Assembly: GCF_001865015.1 (NCBI RefSeq)
Contig: NZ_MJGV01000046.1
Span: forward strand, 346,342-410,341
Source: Curtobacterium sp. MMLR14_010
Lineage (GTDB): Bacteria; Actinomycetota; Actinomycetes; Actinomycetales; Microbacteriaceae
DNA length: 64,000 nt
Direction of reading: 5' to 3'
This document shows, piece after piece, positions 33,907 to 42,430 of the stretch. Each line of letters opens with the position of its first letter. The first letter of the stretch is position 1. A program made the position numbers and the translations under genes. The notes under the pieces are model-generated. The model made no database searches and was not told where the DNA came from. It was given only the letters and a program-made list of their open reading frames with translations.

Positions 33907-34536
33907 GTGCCGTCCCAGCCCGTCCGCCTCCGTTCCGTGACCGTCCGCCGCGGCCAACGCACCGTGCTCCACCGCACCGACGCCGTCTTCGAACACGGCT
34001 CCGTCACCGTCGTCGCCGGCGCGAACGGCTCCGGCAAGTCCACGCTCCTCGAGGCCGTCGCCGGCACCCTCCCCACGACCGAGGGCAGCGTCACCGGAGC
34101 AGGACCACGCCGGGTCGCCCACGTCGCCCAGTCGGTCTCGACCCCCGGGCCACCCCTCACCGTGCACGCCGCCGTCGCCATGGGCCGGTGGGGCGCCCTC
34201 CCCTGGTGGCGTCCCCTCCGCGCCGCCGACCGCGCACTCGTCGACGACCAGCTCCGGCGCCTCGACCTGGTCGACCTCGCCAACCGCCCCCTCGCCGAGC
34301 TCTCCGGCGGCCAACGCCAGCGCGCCCTCGTCGCGATGGGCCTCGCCCAGCGCGCCCCCGTGCTCCTCGTCGACGAACCCACCGCCGGCGTCGACGCCCA
34401 CTCGCTCCGCCTGGTGCTCGCAGCGCTCGCCGCCGAGGCCGCCCGCGGCGCCGTCGTCGTGCACGCGGCGCACGACCCCGGGGCGCTCGCCGCAGCGGAC
34501 CGCGTGCTCACCCTGCGCGAGGGCGCCCTGCGCTGA
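33907..34536 (+). CDS. aztA: Zinc ABC transporter ATP-binding protein AztA
   Basis: ATPase of 209 residues energising zinc import with AztB and AztC. Walker A GANGSGKST, signature LSGGQRQR, Walker B VLLVDEP and the switch His in HAAHD are all intact. It is shorter than typical ZnuC proteins, as usual for AztA. The GTG start has no SD, and TAACCT lies 6 bases upstream, so the message is probably leaderless. It is divergent from aztB-aztD-aztC and shares the putative Zur operator. Confidence 0.92.
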   Translation: MPSQPVRLRSVTVRRGQRTVLHRTDAVFEHGSVTVVAGANGSGKSTLLEAVAGTLPTTEGSVTGAGPRRVAHVAQSVSTPGPPLTVHAAVAMGRWGALPWWRPLRAADRALVDDQLRRLDLVDLANRPLAELSGGQRQRALVAMGLAQRAPVLLVDEPTAGVDAHSLRLVLAALAAEAARGAVVVHAAHDPGALAAADRVLTLREGALR

Positions 34537-34553
34537 CGCACCGTGCCCCGCGC

Positions 34554-34657
34554 CGAGGGAGCAGGAATGGTCGCCTCCGCCAGGGCGACCCGACGGTTCC
34601 TGCTCCATCGATGGCGGACGGGAGGCTCAGGGCGGGGTCTCCACGAGCCTCCCGTCC
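34554..34657. repeat. Composite intergenic hairpins B2 and A2
   Basis: A near copy of the composite at 29418-29586. The B part shares an uninterrupted stretch of about 50 bases with B1, starting GAGGGAGCAGGAATGGTCGCC-like. The A part pairs GGACGGGAGGCTC (34616-34628) with its inverse at 34645-34657. It follows the aztA stop and may terminate transcription. The remaining bases to 34767 hold only the next leader. Confidence 0.7.
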
Positions 34658-34767
34658 GGAATTCCCTGGGTGGGTGCATCCGGGCGGGCCCTCGGGACGG
34701 TAGTGGGGGTGAGCGTCGATGACGACGCCCACCCGACACGGCCTGCGGGCCGACCTGGAGGCACACC

Positions 34768-35610
34768 ATGCGCAAGAACCTCGTGACCGGCATCGGTGCC
34801 GGCGCACTGCTCGCGGCCTTCGCGATCGCGGTCCCCGCGACCGCGGCGACCGCCGCACCTGGCGACGCCACGCTGAGCGTCCTGCACGCCGTCCCCGACA
34901 CCACGGTCGACGTCTGGCTCGACGGAGCCCGCGCGATCGACGACTTCACCCCGGGCACGATGGCCGGTCCGATGTCCGTCGCGGCCGGAGCCCACACCCT
35001 CGCGATCACGGCGAGCGACGCGACCGACGACTCCAAGCCGATCATCGGCCCGGCCGACGTGTCGTTCGCCGCCGGCAGCAACTCCACCGCGGTGGCACAC
35101 CTGGAGGCCGACGGCAGCCCGACGGCCACCGTCTTCACGAACGACACCTCCGCGGTCCCCGCCGGGCAGGGACGTCTCGTCGTCCGGCACGTCGCGGCCG
35201 CACCCGCGGTCGACGTGCTCGCAGGCGGGAAGGCCGTCGTGTCGAACCTGTCGAACCCGGACGAGCAGGCGCTGACCCTGGCTGCCGGCACGGTGTCCGC
35301 CACGGTCGCGGCGACCGGGACGACCGCCCCGGTGATCGGCCCGGCAGACGTCGCCGTCGCGGCGGGTGCCGACACGATCGTGTACGCGTGGGGCAGCCTC
35401 GAGGACGAGAACCTCATGCTCGCCACGCAGACGATCAGCGACCTCGGCGGTGACCCGAACGGCGTGCCGGCCGGGAACGCCGGACTCGTCGCGACGAACG
35501 GCACGGAGACCACCCCGCTCGTGATCGGCGGCAGCGCCGTCGTCCTCGCCGGGCTGGCGCTCCTGGTCCTCCGACGTCGCGTGAGCGCCGTCCGAGCCGC
35601 ACGGCGCTGA
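34768..35610 (+). CDS. DUF4397 surface protein
   Basis: Secreted, membrane-anchored protein of 280 residues. A signal peptide ending near AATAAPG is followed by two DUF4397-like domains (LSVLHAVPDTTVDVWLDG and RLVVRHVAAAPAVDVLAGG) and a C-terminal helix with a basic tail (VLAGLALLVLRRR). The GGAGG SD precedes the ATG. It is two bases upstream of a sortase gene, suggesting a functional link, but no LPXTG-like motif is obvious before the C-terminal helix, so sortase anchoring is unproven. Ligand and role unknown. Confidence 0.85.
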   Translation: MRKNLVTGIGAGALLAAFAIAVPATAATAAPGDATLSVLHAVPDTTVDVWLDGARAIDDFTPGTMAGPMSVAAGAHTLAITASDATDDSKPIIGPADVSFAAGSNSTAVAHLEADGSPTATVFTNDTSAVPAGQGRLVVRHVAAAPAVDVLAGGKAVVSNLSNPDEQALTLAAGTVSATVAATGTTAPVIGPADVAVAAGADTIVYAWGSLEDENLMLATQTISDLGGDPNGVPAGNAGLVATNGTETTPLVIGGSAVVLAGLALLVLRRRVSAVRAARR

Positions 35611-35612
35611 CC

Positions 35613-36344
35613 GTGCACCACCGGGTCGGGGCGGCGGTGGCGGTCCCCCTCGCCGCCGCCGTCGCCCTGGCCTGCCTGACCGGGTGCTCGTCGGCGGACC
35701 GTGTCCCCGGCGGGCGCTCGCTGTCGGGGGGCGGGTCGTCGGCTTCGGCTGGGGCTCCGGCGGGGGCTTCGGCTTCCGCTTCGGCGGGGGCTTCGGCTTC
35801 CGCTTCGGCGGGGGCCGGTGCGCCGTCGCCGGCGCCGTCCGCGTTCTCCACCGCCGTGCCCCTGCGCGACGCCGCGCTCCCCGCCGAGGTGCCGGCCGTT
35901 GTCGCCCCCGTGCGCGTCGCCGTCCCGGCCCTCGACATCGACCAGGCCGTCCAGCCCGAGGGCGTCGACCCCTCCGGCGCGATGGCACTCCCCGCTGACC
36001 CGGCCGTCGCCGGTTGGTGGCGCTTCGGCTCGACCCCGACCTCCACGGCGGGCTCCACCGTCCTGGCCGCGCACGTGGACGCGGTCGGGTACGGCATCGG
36101 CCCGTTCGCGCACCTGGTCGACGTGCCGGTCGGCACGCAGGTCACCGTCACCAGCGAGGACGGCACCACGACGCGGTACGCCGTCGCCACGGTCGACCTG
36201 CTCGCGAAGACCGGCGTGCCCTGGGCGAGCGTGTTCGACCACGACGGACCACGGCGTCTCGTGCTCGTCACCTGCGGCGGGACGTTCGACACCGCCACGC
36301 ACCACTACCGCAGCAACCTCGTCGTCACCGCGACGCCGCTGTGA
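35613..36344 (+). CDS. Class F sortase
   Basis: Sortase-fold transpeptidase of 243 residues. Catalytic residues can be placed: His in LAAHVD, Cys in LVLVTCGG (the TLxTC-like motif) and Arg in HHYRSNLVV. The N-terminus is lipoprotein-like (CLTGC) with an Ala/Ser/Gly-rich linker of repeated SASAGA units, encoded by a 24-bp DNA repeat around 35762-35825. The GTG start is two bases after the DUF4397 gene, so the two are coupled. The substrate sorting signal is unknown. It is followed by an ECF sigma factor gene after 89 bases. Confidence 0.88.
   Translation: MHHRVGAAVAVPLAAAVALACLTGCSSADRVPGGRSLSGGGSSASAGAPAGASASASAGASASASAGAGAPSPAPSAFSTAVPLRDAALPAEVPAVVAPVRVAVPALDIDQAVQPEGVDPSGAMALPADPAVAGWWRFGSTPTSTAGSTVLAAHVDAVGYGIGPFAHLVDVPVGTQVTVTSEDGTTTRYAVATVDLLAKTGVPWASVFDHDGPRRLVLVTCGGTFDTATHHYRSNLVVTATPL
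35762..35825 (+). repeat. 24-bp tandem repeat in the sortase linker
   Basis: A 24-bp unit beginning GGGGGCTTCGGCTTCCGCTT repeats from 35762, 35786 and, in part, 35810, encoding AGASASAS-type linker. Frame is preserved by the unit length. Confidence 0.7.
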
Positions 36345-36433
36345 CCGATCCCCGACTCCCCACCGCGACACGGTCCCGAGCCCTACCATCAGGGCAGGGG
36401 ACCCGAGTTGCCCCTGGAAGGCACCACGCCGAC

Positions 36434-36982
36434 GTGACGACCAACCAGCCCGACGAGAGCGACCTCGCCGACGCCTTCGGCAGCGGTGACGAGCGCGTCC
36501 TCCGGGCGGTCTACGAGCGGTGGTCGTCCCTCGTGTACACGCTGGCACTGCGCTCGCTGACCGACGTCGCGGCGGCCGAGGACGTCACCCAACAGGTCTT
36601 CGTCCGGGCCTGGCGCGGGCGGCACACCTACCACCCGGACCGGGCTCCGCTCGGCGCCTGGCTCGTCGGCATCACCAGGAACTGCGTCGCCGACGCCCTG
36701 GCCGAACGGGCCCGGCACGAGCGACTGGCCCACGCCGTCGCCGACGAGGAACGCACCGCTCCCGCCGAGGACCCGCACGACGGGATGGCGGAACGCGTGC
36801 TCGTCGCCGGGGAGCTCGACCGGCTCGAGGACGTGCCCCGCACGGTGATGCGACTGGCGTTCTTCGAGGAACTGAGCCACCGTGAGATCGCGGAGCGGCT
36901 CGGGCTGCCGCTCGGCACCGTGAAGAGCCACATCCGTCGAAGTCTGGCTCGGCTCCGAACACGTCTGGAGGTGATCGAATGA
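36434..36982 (+). CDS. ECF RNA polymerase sigma factor (SigK-like)
   Basis: ECF-type sigma-70 factor of 182 residues. Region 2 is seen in LYTLALRSLTDVAAAEDVTQQVFVRAW-like sequence, and region 4 in VMRLAFFEELSHREIAERLGLPLGTVKSHIRRSLARLR. The start is GTG 36434; its SD is weak (GGAAGG about 12 bases away). Its stop overlaps the next gene, a zinc-binding anti-sigma factor, by four bases (ATGA), the usual arrangement. It probably controls the DUF4397/sortase genes and itself in response to an envelope or redox signal, by analogy with SigK/RskA. Confidence 0.92.
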   Translation: MTTNQPDESDLADAFGSGDERVLRAVYERWSSLVYTLALRSLTDVAAAEDVTQQVFVRAWRGRHTYHPDRAPLGAWLVGITRNCVADALAERARHERLAHAVADEERTAPAEDPHDGMAERVLVAGELDRLEDVPRTVMRLAFFEELSHREIAERLGLPLGTVKSHIRRSLARLRTRLEVIE

Positions 36983-37773
36983 ACCACATCGACGAGGAGA
37001 CCCTCGCGTTGCTCGCCATCGGCGACGACGCGCCCTCCGGTGCGGCCGCCGAGCACCTCGCGGCGTGCCCGACGTGCCGCGCCGAACTGGCCGAGCTCCG
37101 GCACGTGGTGACCGTGGCGAAGTCCTCGCAGAGCGTCGAGCTCGAGCAGCCGTCCGCGCGGGTGTGGGACCGGATCGCGACGGACCTCGGGTTCGACGAC
37201 CGGTCGGCCGCGCCTTCCGCTCCTGCTGTGGTTCCCGGGCCTGCCCCTGCCTCTGCTCCTGCTTCTGCTCCTGCTCCTGCTCCCGACGGCCACGTCGCGC
37301 GTCGCCGGCCTCGGGTCCGTCGTCGGACGGCGCTGCTCCTCACCGCGGCCGCTGCCGTCGTGGGCCTGGTGCTCGGCCTCGGCGGTGGCTGGTACCTGTT
37401 CGTCGGCGGCCCGGGCCGTTCCGACACGGTGGTGTCCCGCACGGCGCTCGACCCGCTGCCCGGATGGTCCGGTGCCCGTGGTTCCGCCGAGCTCGAGCGG
37501 GACGCCGACGGACGGCTCAGCCTGGTCGTCGACCTCGACCACCGGGCTGCCGACGGCGCAGCGCCCCTCCGCGAGGTCTGGATGATGCGCTCCGACCTCA
37601 GCGGGCTCGTCAGCGTCGGGTTCCTCGACGGTGACACCGGCCGGTTCGTGGTGCCCGCGGGCGTCGACCCGACGCGGTACCCCGTGGTGGACGTCTCCGC
37701 CGAGTCGAACGACGGCGACCCCGCGCACTCGGGCGACTCCGTCGTGCGCGGCACGCTCCACACGCGGGCCTGA
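36979..37773 (+). CDS. Anti-sigma factor, RskA-like
   Basis: Membrane-bound anti-sigma factor of 264 residues. The N-terminal zinc anti-sigma domain carries HLAACPTCRAEL (HxxxCxxC), then an Ala/Pro/Ser linker (PAPASAPASAPAPAP), one transmembrane helix (about residues 114-138) and an extracellular RskA-like domain (PLPGWSGARGSAELERDADGRLSLVVDLD). It should sequester the adjacent sigma factor until proteolysis. Translationally coupled to the sigma gene. An 11-base C run lies right after the stop codon. Confidence 0.92.
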   Translation: MNHIDEETLALLAIGDDAPSGAAAEHLAACPTCRAELAELRHVVTVAKSSQSVELEQPSARVWDRIATDLGFDDRSAAPSAPAVVPGPAPASAPASAPAPAPDGHVARRRPRVRRRTALLLTAAAAVVGLVLGLGGGWYLFVGGPGRSDTVVSRTALDPLPGWSGARGSAELERDADGRLSLVVDLDHRAADGAAPLREVWMMRSDLSGLVSVGFLDGDTGRFVVPAGVDPTRYPVVDVSAESNDGDPAHSGDSVVRGTLHTRA

Positions 37774-37793
37774 CGCCCCCCCCCCCGCACACA

Positions 37794-37856
37794 CATCGAG
37801 GGAGCAGAAGACGTCGAGTCCCCCGATCCGACCCGACGTCTTCTGCTCCATCGATG
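37794..37856. repeat. Hairpin B3 (CATCGAGGGAGCAG family)
   Basis: CATCGAGGGAGCAGAAGACGTCG (in two parts, 37794-37816) pairs with its near-perfect inverse at 37834-37856, with one mismatch. It shares the outer CATCGAGGGAGCAG/CTGCTCC(A/C)TCGATG arms of B1 and B2 but has a different core. It follows the anti-sigma gene; likely a terminator. Nothing else is seen before the DUF475 gene. Confidence 0.65.
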
Positions 37857-38007
37857 ACGGACCCGCCCGCCGCGCCCGACCCCCACCCGCGGGGTCCACG
37901 CAAGGGGGGACGGGCCGTCACCCGACCGGGGGAACCGGCCAGGTCCTCCCGGCCGTTGCCCAGGCCGACCACAGCACCAGCGCAGGTCGGGAGCGCTCCA
38001 TCGAGGG

Positions 38008-39165
38008 ATGGCCAGATCCCTGCTGACCGTCCCCCTGTCCCTCACCGTCGTCGCCGCCGCGCTCGCGTGGATCGTGCTCGGTCCGGCTGCCGCGCTCGCG
38101 TTCGTGGCGCTCGCGCTGCTCGAGATCGCGATGGCGGCGGACTCCTCCGTGCCGATGGCCGGCATCGCCGGGCGCCTGCACTCCCCCGCCAGGAGGCTGT
38201 TCCTGTCGCTCGGGATCGTCGCCGGCGTCCTCGCGATGCGGCTCATGCTGCCGCCCGTCGCCGTCGTCGTGGGCTCCGCCGAGGACCCGACCGCCACCGT
38301 CGGCGAGGCCGTCTTCGCCCCCGGCGCCTTCGCCGCCCACCTGCAGGAGGTCCGGCCCGCCCTCGCCGCCTTCGGCGCCGCGTTCATCTGGCTGGTGTTC
38401 GCGGAGTACCTGTTCAACACGGACCGTGCGTCGCGTCGGTCCTGGCTCGGCCGCCTGGAGGCTCGACTCGCCGCCGTCGCCCGCCCTCGCGTCTGGTCGC
38501 TGGTCACCGCCACGGCCGGGGTCGCGGTGACGAGCGTCCTGGTCGCCTCCGCCGCCGCGTGGGAGGCGCCCGAGGTCGTGCCGGTGGTCGTCGGCGGCGC
38601 CCTGGGCATCGGCGCGTACCTCGGGTCGAAGCGGCTCGCACGATGGGCGCTGCACGGGGGTGGGGGTGCTGGTGGTGCGGGTGCCGGGGGTGCGGCTGTG
38701 GGCACCGACACGGACGCGGTCGGGACCGGGCGTGGGGCCTGGCGCATCCACGTGTACGCGTCGACCGTGGTGTTCGAGCGAGGGCTCGTCGTGTTCATGC
38801 TGTTCGAGATCCTCGACGGCGTGTACTCGCTGTCAGGGTCCGGCGTGCTCGGCGCGGACGGGCTCAGCGCGCTCGAGCAGGCCGCGGTCGGTGCTGGGGC
38901 GATCGGCGTCGGGGCGTTGTTCCTCGCGCGGTTGACGTCGCGCCTGGACCAGGCGGCGGGATTGAAGCGACTGCGCTACCTGAAGGCCGGTGCGGCGTAC
39001 GTGCTCGGGGTGCTGGCGGTGCTGCTGTGGACGAGCCTGCTCGTGCCGATCCCGGGCGTGCTCGTCGGGTGGTTCGGCACGGTCGTGATCGGCCTGGCGC
39101 TGGCGTCCTCGTTGCCGTGGCGGGCGTGGGTGCGGCGCGCGGGGCTCCGTCCGGCGCGGGGGTGA
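38008..39165 (+). CDS. DUF475 family membrane protein
   Basis: Integral membrane protein of 385 residues with about nine hydrophobic segments, resembling the DUF475/TerC-like family. Acidic residues within helices (FVALALLEIAMAADSSVPM; FEILDGVYSLSG) match the TerC-type pattern of buried Asp/Glu that may coordinate a metal ion. A Gly/Ala-rich, T-rich linker splits the two halves near residues 215-235. Metal efflux or tellurite-stress function is only a family-based guess. ATG 38008 has GAGGG just before it. Confidence 0.8.
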   Translation: MARSLLTVPLSLTVVAAALAWIVLGPAAALAFVALALLEIAMAADSSVPMAGIAGRLHSPARRLFLSLGIVAGVLAMRLMLPPVAVVVGSAEDPTATVGEAVFAPGAFAAHLQEVRPALAAFGAAFIWLVFAEYLFNTDRASRRSWLGRLEARLAAVARPRVWSLVTATAGVAVTSVLVASAAAWEAPEVVPVVVGGALGIGAYLGSKRLARWALHGGGGAGGAGAGGAAVGTDTDAVGTGRGAWRIHVYASTVVFERGLVVFMLFEILDGVYSLSGSGVLGADGLSALEQAAVGAGAIGVGALFLARLTSRLDQAAGLKRLRYLKAGAAYVLGVLAVLLWTSLLVPIPGVLVGWFGTVVIGLALASSLPWRAWVRRAGLRPARG

Positions 39166-39274
39166 GGCGGGCGGGCTGGCGCGCACGGTCGTGGTCCGTG
39201 CAGCCTCGCACCGTGCTGTCCGCGCCGTGCTGCCCTGCACGCGCTGCCCCGCACCGTGCGCGCTTCCCCGGCCG

Positions 39275-39334
39275 GTGCGAGGTTGACCACTCCGTGCTGA
39301 GGCGTTGCGCCGCACGGGGTGGTCAACCTCGCAC
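39275..39334. repeat. Long hairpin GTGCGAGGTTGACCAC
   Basis: GTGCGAGGTTGACCAC (39275-39290) is perfectly inverted at 39319-39334, with an inner CCGTGC/GCACGG stem. It lies between the convergent DUF475 and antiporter genes (292-base gap) and probably terminates both. No gene seen in the gap. Confidence 0.7.
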
Positions 39335-39457
39335 GGAGGCCACGACCTCGGCCAGCGCTGGCACGACGCACCCGCGTCGGCCCACACACGCCGGGCACCC
39401 GGGAGCCGGTGCGCCCGGCGTCGGCACGGCCGAGCGCACCGGGCACCTGCGCCGCGC

Positions 39458-41047
39458 CTACTCCCGCTCGCCCTGCCGGAGCAGCCGGGTCTCCTCGGCG
39501 TCGTACTCGGCACGGACCTGACGCAGCACGAGGTCGTCGATGTCGCCGTCGTCGCGCATCTTGATCACCCTCGCCGACTTCAGCCGCACGAGCGCGAGTT
39601 CGAGCTCCACCGCGGCACCGCGCTGCTGCAGGAGGGGGTGGTCGTCGTCGTCGCTCTGCTCGGCGCGCACGAGGGCGAGATGGCCCTCGTACTCGTCCTG
39701 GATGCGCTGCACGACCTCGGCGTCGGCGCCGGACCGCTTGGCCAGACGGGGCAGGGCGTCGAGCGCTTCCTCGATCGCCAGACGCTCGGCACGCCGGCGT
39801 TCCTCGACCACCTCGCCGCTGCCGTCGAAGTCCGCCCACCGCACCACCGCGGGCAGCACGAGCGACTGCGCGACGATCGTGACGACGACCACGCCGGCCA
39901 CCACGAAGACGATGAGGTCGCGGTCCGGGAACGCGCCGCCGCTCTCGACCATGCGCGGGACGGCGACGGCGGCCGCGAGCGAGACAGCCCCACGGAAGCC
40001 CGTGAATCCGCTCACCACGCGGTCGCGGTGTCCTTCGCGCGGACCGCCGCCGGTGCGCAGGGTCACGAGCCGGATGGTGCCCCACGACAGGTTGAGGAAC
40101 GCGAAGCGGAGCACGACGACCGCGAGCGACACCAGCCCGATCATGCCGAGGCCGACCAGGAGCTCGCGCGGCTCGAGCTCGCGGATGGCGATCGTGGCCT
40201 CGATCCCGACGAGCACGAACAGGGCACCGTTGAGCAGGAACGTGGCGAACGACCAGAACGAGCGCACCTGCTGCCGGGTCTCTGCGCGGTCGAGCTTCGG
40301 TGCGACCTGGCTGACGACGAGGCCGGCGACGACGACCGCGAGCACACCCGACGCCCCGATCGCCTCCGCCGCGAGGAACGCGACGAACGGCACGAGCAGC
40401 GTCAACATGTTCTCGAGGATCACCGCCGACACCCGGCGCAGCACGAGCATCCCGAGCCAGGACACCAGCAGCCCCGCCGCGATGCCCCCGACGTAGGAGA
40501 GCAGCAGCATGCCGGAGACGTTCCAGACGGTGAGCGTCTGCTCGCCCGCCGTGACCGCCACCGCGATGCCGTAGATGACGAGCGTCGTTCCGTCGTTCAC
40601 CAGGCTCTCCGCGCGGAGCACCGTGGTGTTGCGTCGGGGCAGCGACCGCGTCAGGGCACCGACCGCGGTGGCGTCGGTCGGTGCGACGGCGGCACCGAGC
40701 ACCCACGCCGGACCCCAGGGCATCCCGAGCAGGTGCAGCAGCGTGGCGACACCGCCGGCCGTCAGCACGACGAGCAGCGTGCCCATGAGCAGGATGCCGC
40801 GGAAGTTCGCGCGGATCTCCCGTAGTGAGATCGTCAGGCTCTCCCAGTACAGCAGCGCGGGCAGGAACAGCAGCAGGACCGCGTCGGCCGGCAGCTCCAG
40901 CTTCCCGAAGACGGGGATGAACGCGATGCCGGCGCCGAAGGCGAGCAGCAGGACGGGCGGCGCGATCCGCAAGCGTCCGGAGATCGCCGTCGCGACGGCG
41001 ATCGCCGTGGCGAGCACGACGACGAGTTCTGGTGCGATGAGTTCCAT
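39458..41047 (-). CDS. Na+/H+ antiporter, CPA1 family
   Basis: Monovalent cation/proton antiporter of about 529 residues, with 12-13 hydrophobic helices and a hydrophilic C-terminal tail of about 120 residues. CPA1 features are visible: VLGAAVAPTDATAVGALTR, the ND-type motif ESLVNDGTTLVIYGIAVA with the ion-binding Asp, and FTGFRGAVSLAAAVAVP. It should exchange internal Na+ for external H+ in pH and salt homeostasis. The start is ATG 41047, or an in-frame GTG three codons upstream. Divergent from the MFS gene. Confidence 0.92.
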   Translation of the reverse strand: MELIAPELVVVLATAIAVATAISGRLRIAPPVLLLAFGAGIAFIPVFGKLELPADAVLLLFLPALLYWESLTISLREIRANFRGILLMGTLLVVLTAGGVATLLHLLGMPWGPAWVLGAAVAPTDATAVGALTRSLPRRNTTVLRAESLVNDGTTLVIYGIAVAVTAGEQTLTVWNVSGMLLLSYVGGIAAGLLVSWLGMLVLRRVSAVILENMLTLLVPFVAFLAAEAIGASGVLAVVVAGLVVSQVAPKLDRAETRQQVRSFWSFATFLLNGALFVLVGIEATIAIRELEPRELLVGLGMIGLVSLAVVVLRFAFLNLSWGTIRLVTLRTGGGPREGHRDRVVSGFTGFRGAVSLAAAVAVPRMVESGGAFPDRDLIVFVVAGVVVVTIVAQSLVLPAVVRWADFDGSGEVVEERRRAERLAIEEALDALPRLAKRSGADAEVVQRIQDEYEGHLALVRAEQSDDDDHPLLQQRGAAVELELALVRLKSARVIKMRDDGDIDDLVLRQVRAEYDAEETRLLRQGERE

Positions 41048-41182
41048 GGGTGTCACAGCCTGACATGGCGTCGATGTGGGCGGTGCCGGGAAGTGCGCAC
41101 CTGTGGAGAGTCAGCGCGACGAGGTGCCCTGTGCATTCCGCGCCCGGACGCGCGCACTGCCCCGACCTGCCACAGTGGAGGC

Positions 41183-42430
41183 GTGGGAACCGCAACGGCG
41201 CCGCTGCCGACCCGACGTCACCGCTTGGCACTCTTCGCCACGTCCACCATGACGGGGTTCGGCATCGCGTCCTGGATCACCCGCACCCCGGCGGTCCGCG
41301 ACGACCTCGGCGCCTCGCTCGAGGCGATGGGCCTCGTCCTCTTCGGCCTCTCCGTCGGCTCGATGATCGGCATCCTCGGTGCCGGCGCACTGATCCGCCG
41401 CGTCGGGACCCGTCCGCTCGTGCTGCTCGGCGGCGCGCTGCCCGTGATCGGCGTCCTGCTGGTCGGGCTCACGGCACCGGCGCAGCTGCCCGCCGGGGTG
41501 TGGATCGGCCTGTTCCTCGTCGGCTTCGGCGCCGGGGTCGCCGAGATCGGCCTGAACGTCGAAGCCGCCGCCGTCGAACGGGTCATCGAGCGCCCGGTCG
41601 TGCCCGTCCTGCACGCGTGCTTCAGCCTCGGTACCGTCGCCGGTGGACTCGTCGGCATCGCGATGACCGCGGCCCGGGTGCCCGTCGTGGTGCACCTACC
41701 AGTCGCCGCCGTCGTGATGGCCGCGCTCGCCCTCACCGCCGCGCTCAACCTCCGCCCGATGCCCCGCCCCGACACGGCAGCGGCAGCGGCAGCGGCAGCC
41801 AGCGCAGCGACCGCCGACCCCAGCGACAGCGAGTCCGTCAGCACCGCGACCGCCCGCCGACGCTCGGTCATCACCGTGCAGCTCCTGCTCCTCGCCGTCA
41901 TCACCCTCGCGATGGCCTTCGCCGAGGGTGCTGCGAGCGACTGGCTCCCCCTCCTCATGACGAGCGACCACGACGCCCCGGAGGTCCTCGGCTCCCTCGT
42001 CTTCACCGGGTTCGCCCTCGCCATGCTCATCGGCCGTTCCGCCGGGACGCCCCTCGTCACCCGGTTCGGACGCGCAACGGTCATCCGCACGTGCGCGGTC
42101 GTCGGCGCCGTGGGCGTGGTGGCCGTCGTGCTCTCGCCGTCCCCGATCGTGACCGCCGCGGCCGCGGCTGTGTGGGGCCTCGGCATCGCGCTCGGCTTCC
42201 CGCTCGCCGTGTCGGCTGCCGGCGACCACCCCACCGACGGCGACCGCCGGGTGTCCGTCGTCGCGACCGCTGGCTACGTCGCGTTCCTGGTCGGGCCGCC
42301 GGCGCTCGGCTTCCTCGGGGAGCACCTCGGCCTCCGGGTCGCGATGCTCGTCCCCCTGGCGCTCCTCGTCGTCACCGTCGTCATCGCATCGGCGGCCGGC
42401 CGACAGACCTCGACGCCCCGCACCACCTGA
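41183..42430 (+). CDS. MFS transporter
   Basis: Major facilitator of 415 residues with 12 hydrophobic helices and a central low-complexity loop (eight Ala, then SAATADPSDSES). The segments MTGFGIASWITRTPAVRDDLGAS and FGLSVGSMIGILGAGALIRRVGTRPL (the motif-A region) and LGIALGFPLAVSAAGDH resemble the FucP/YbjJ-like group, which can move sugars or export drugs. Substrate unknown. GTG 41183 has GGAGG immediately before it, closer than ideal, so the start is tentative. The stop codon is inside the first palindrome of the following repeat array. Confidence 0.87.
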   Translation: MGTATAPLPTRRHRLALFATSTMTGFGIASWITRTPAVRDDLGASLEAMGLVLFGLSVGSMIGILGAGALIRRVGTRPLVLLGGALPVIGVLLVGLTAPAQLPAGVWIGLFLVGFGAGVAEIGLNVEAAAVERVIERPVVPVLHACFSLGTVAGGLVGIAMTAARVPVVVHLPVAAVVMAALALTAALNLRPMPRPDTAAAAAAAASAATADPSDSESVSTATARRRSVITVQLLLLAVITLAMAFAEGAASDWLPLLMTSDHDAPEVLGSLVFTGFALAMLIGRSAGTPLVTRFGRATVIRTCAVVGAVGVVAVVLSPSPIVTAAAAAVWGLGIALGFPLAVSAAGDHPTDGDRRVSVVATAGYVAFLVGPPALGFLGEHLGLRVAMLVPLALLVVTVVIASAAGRQTSTPRTT

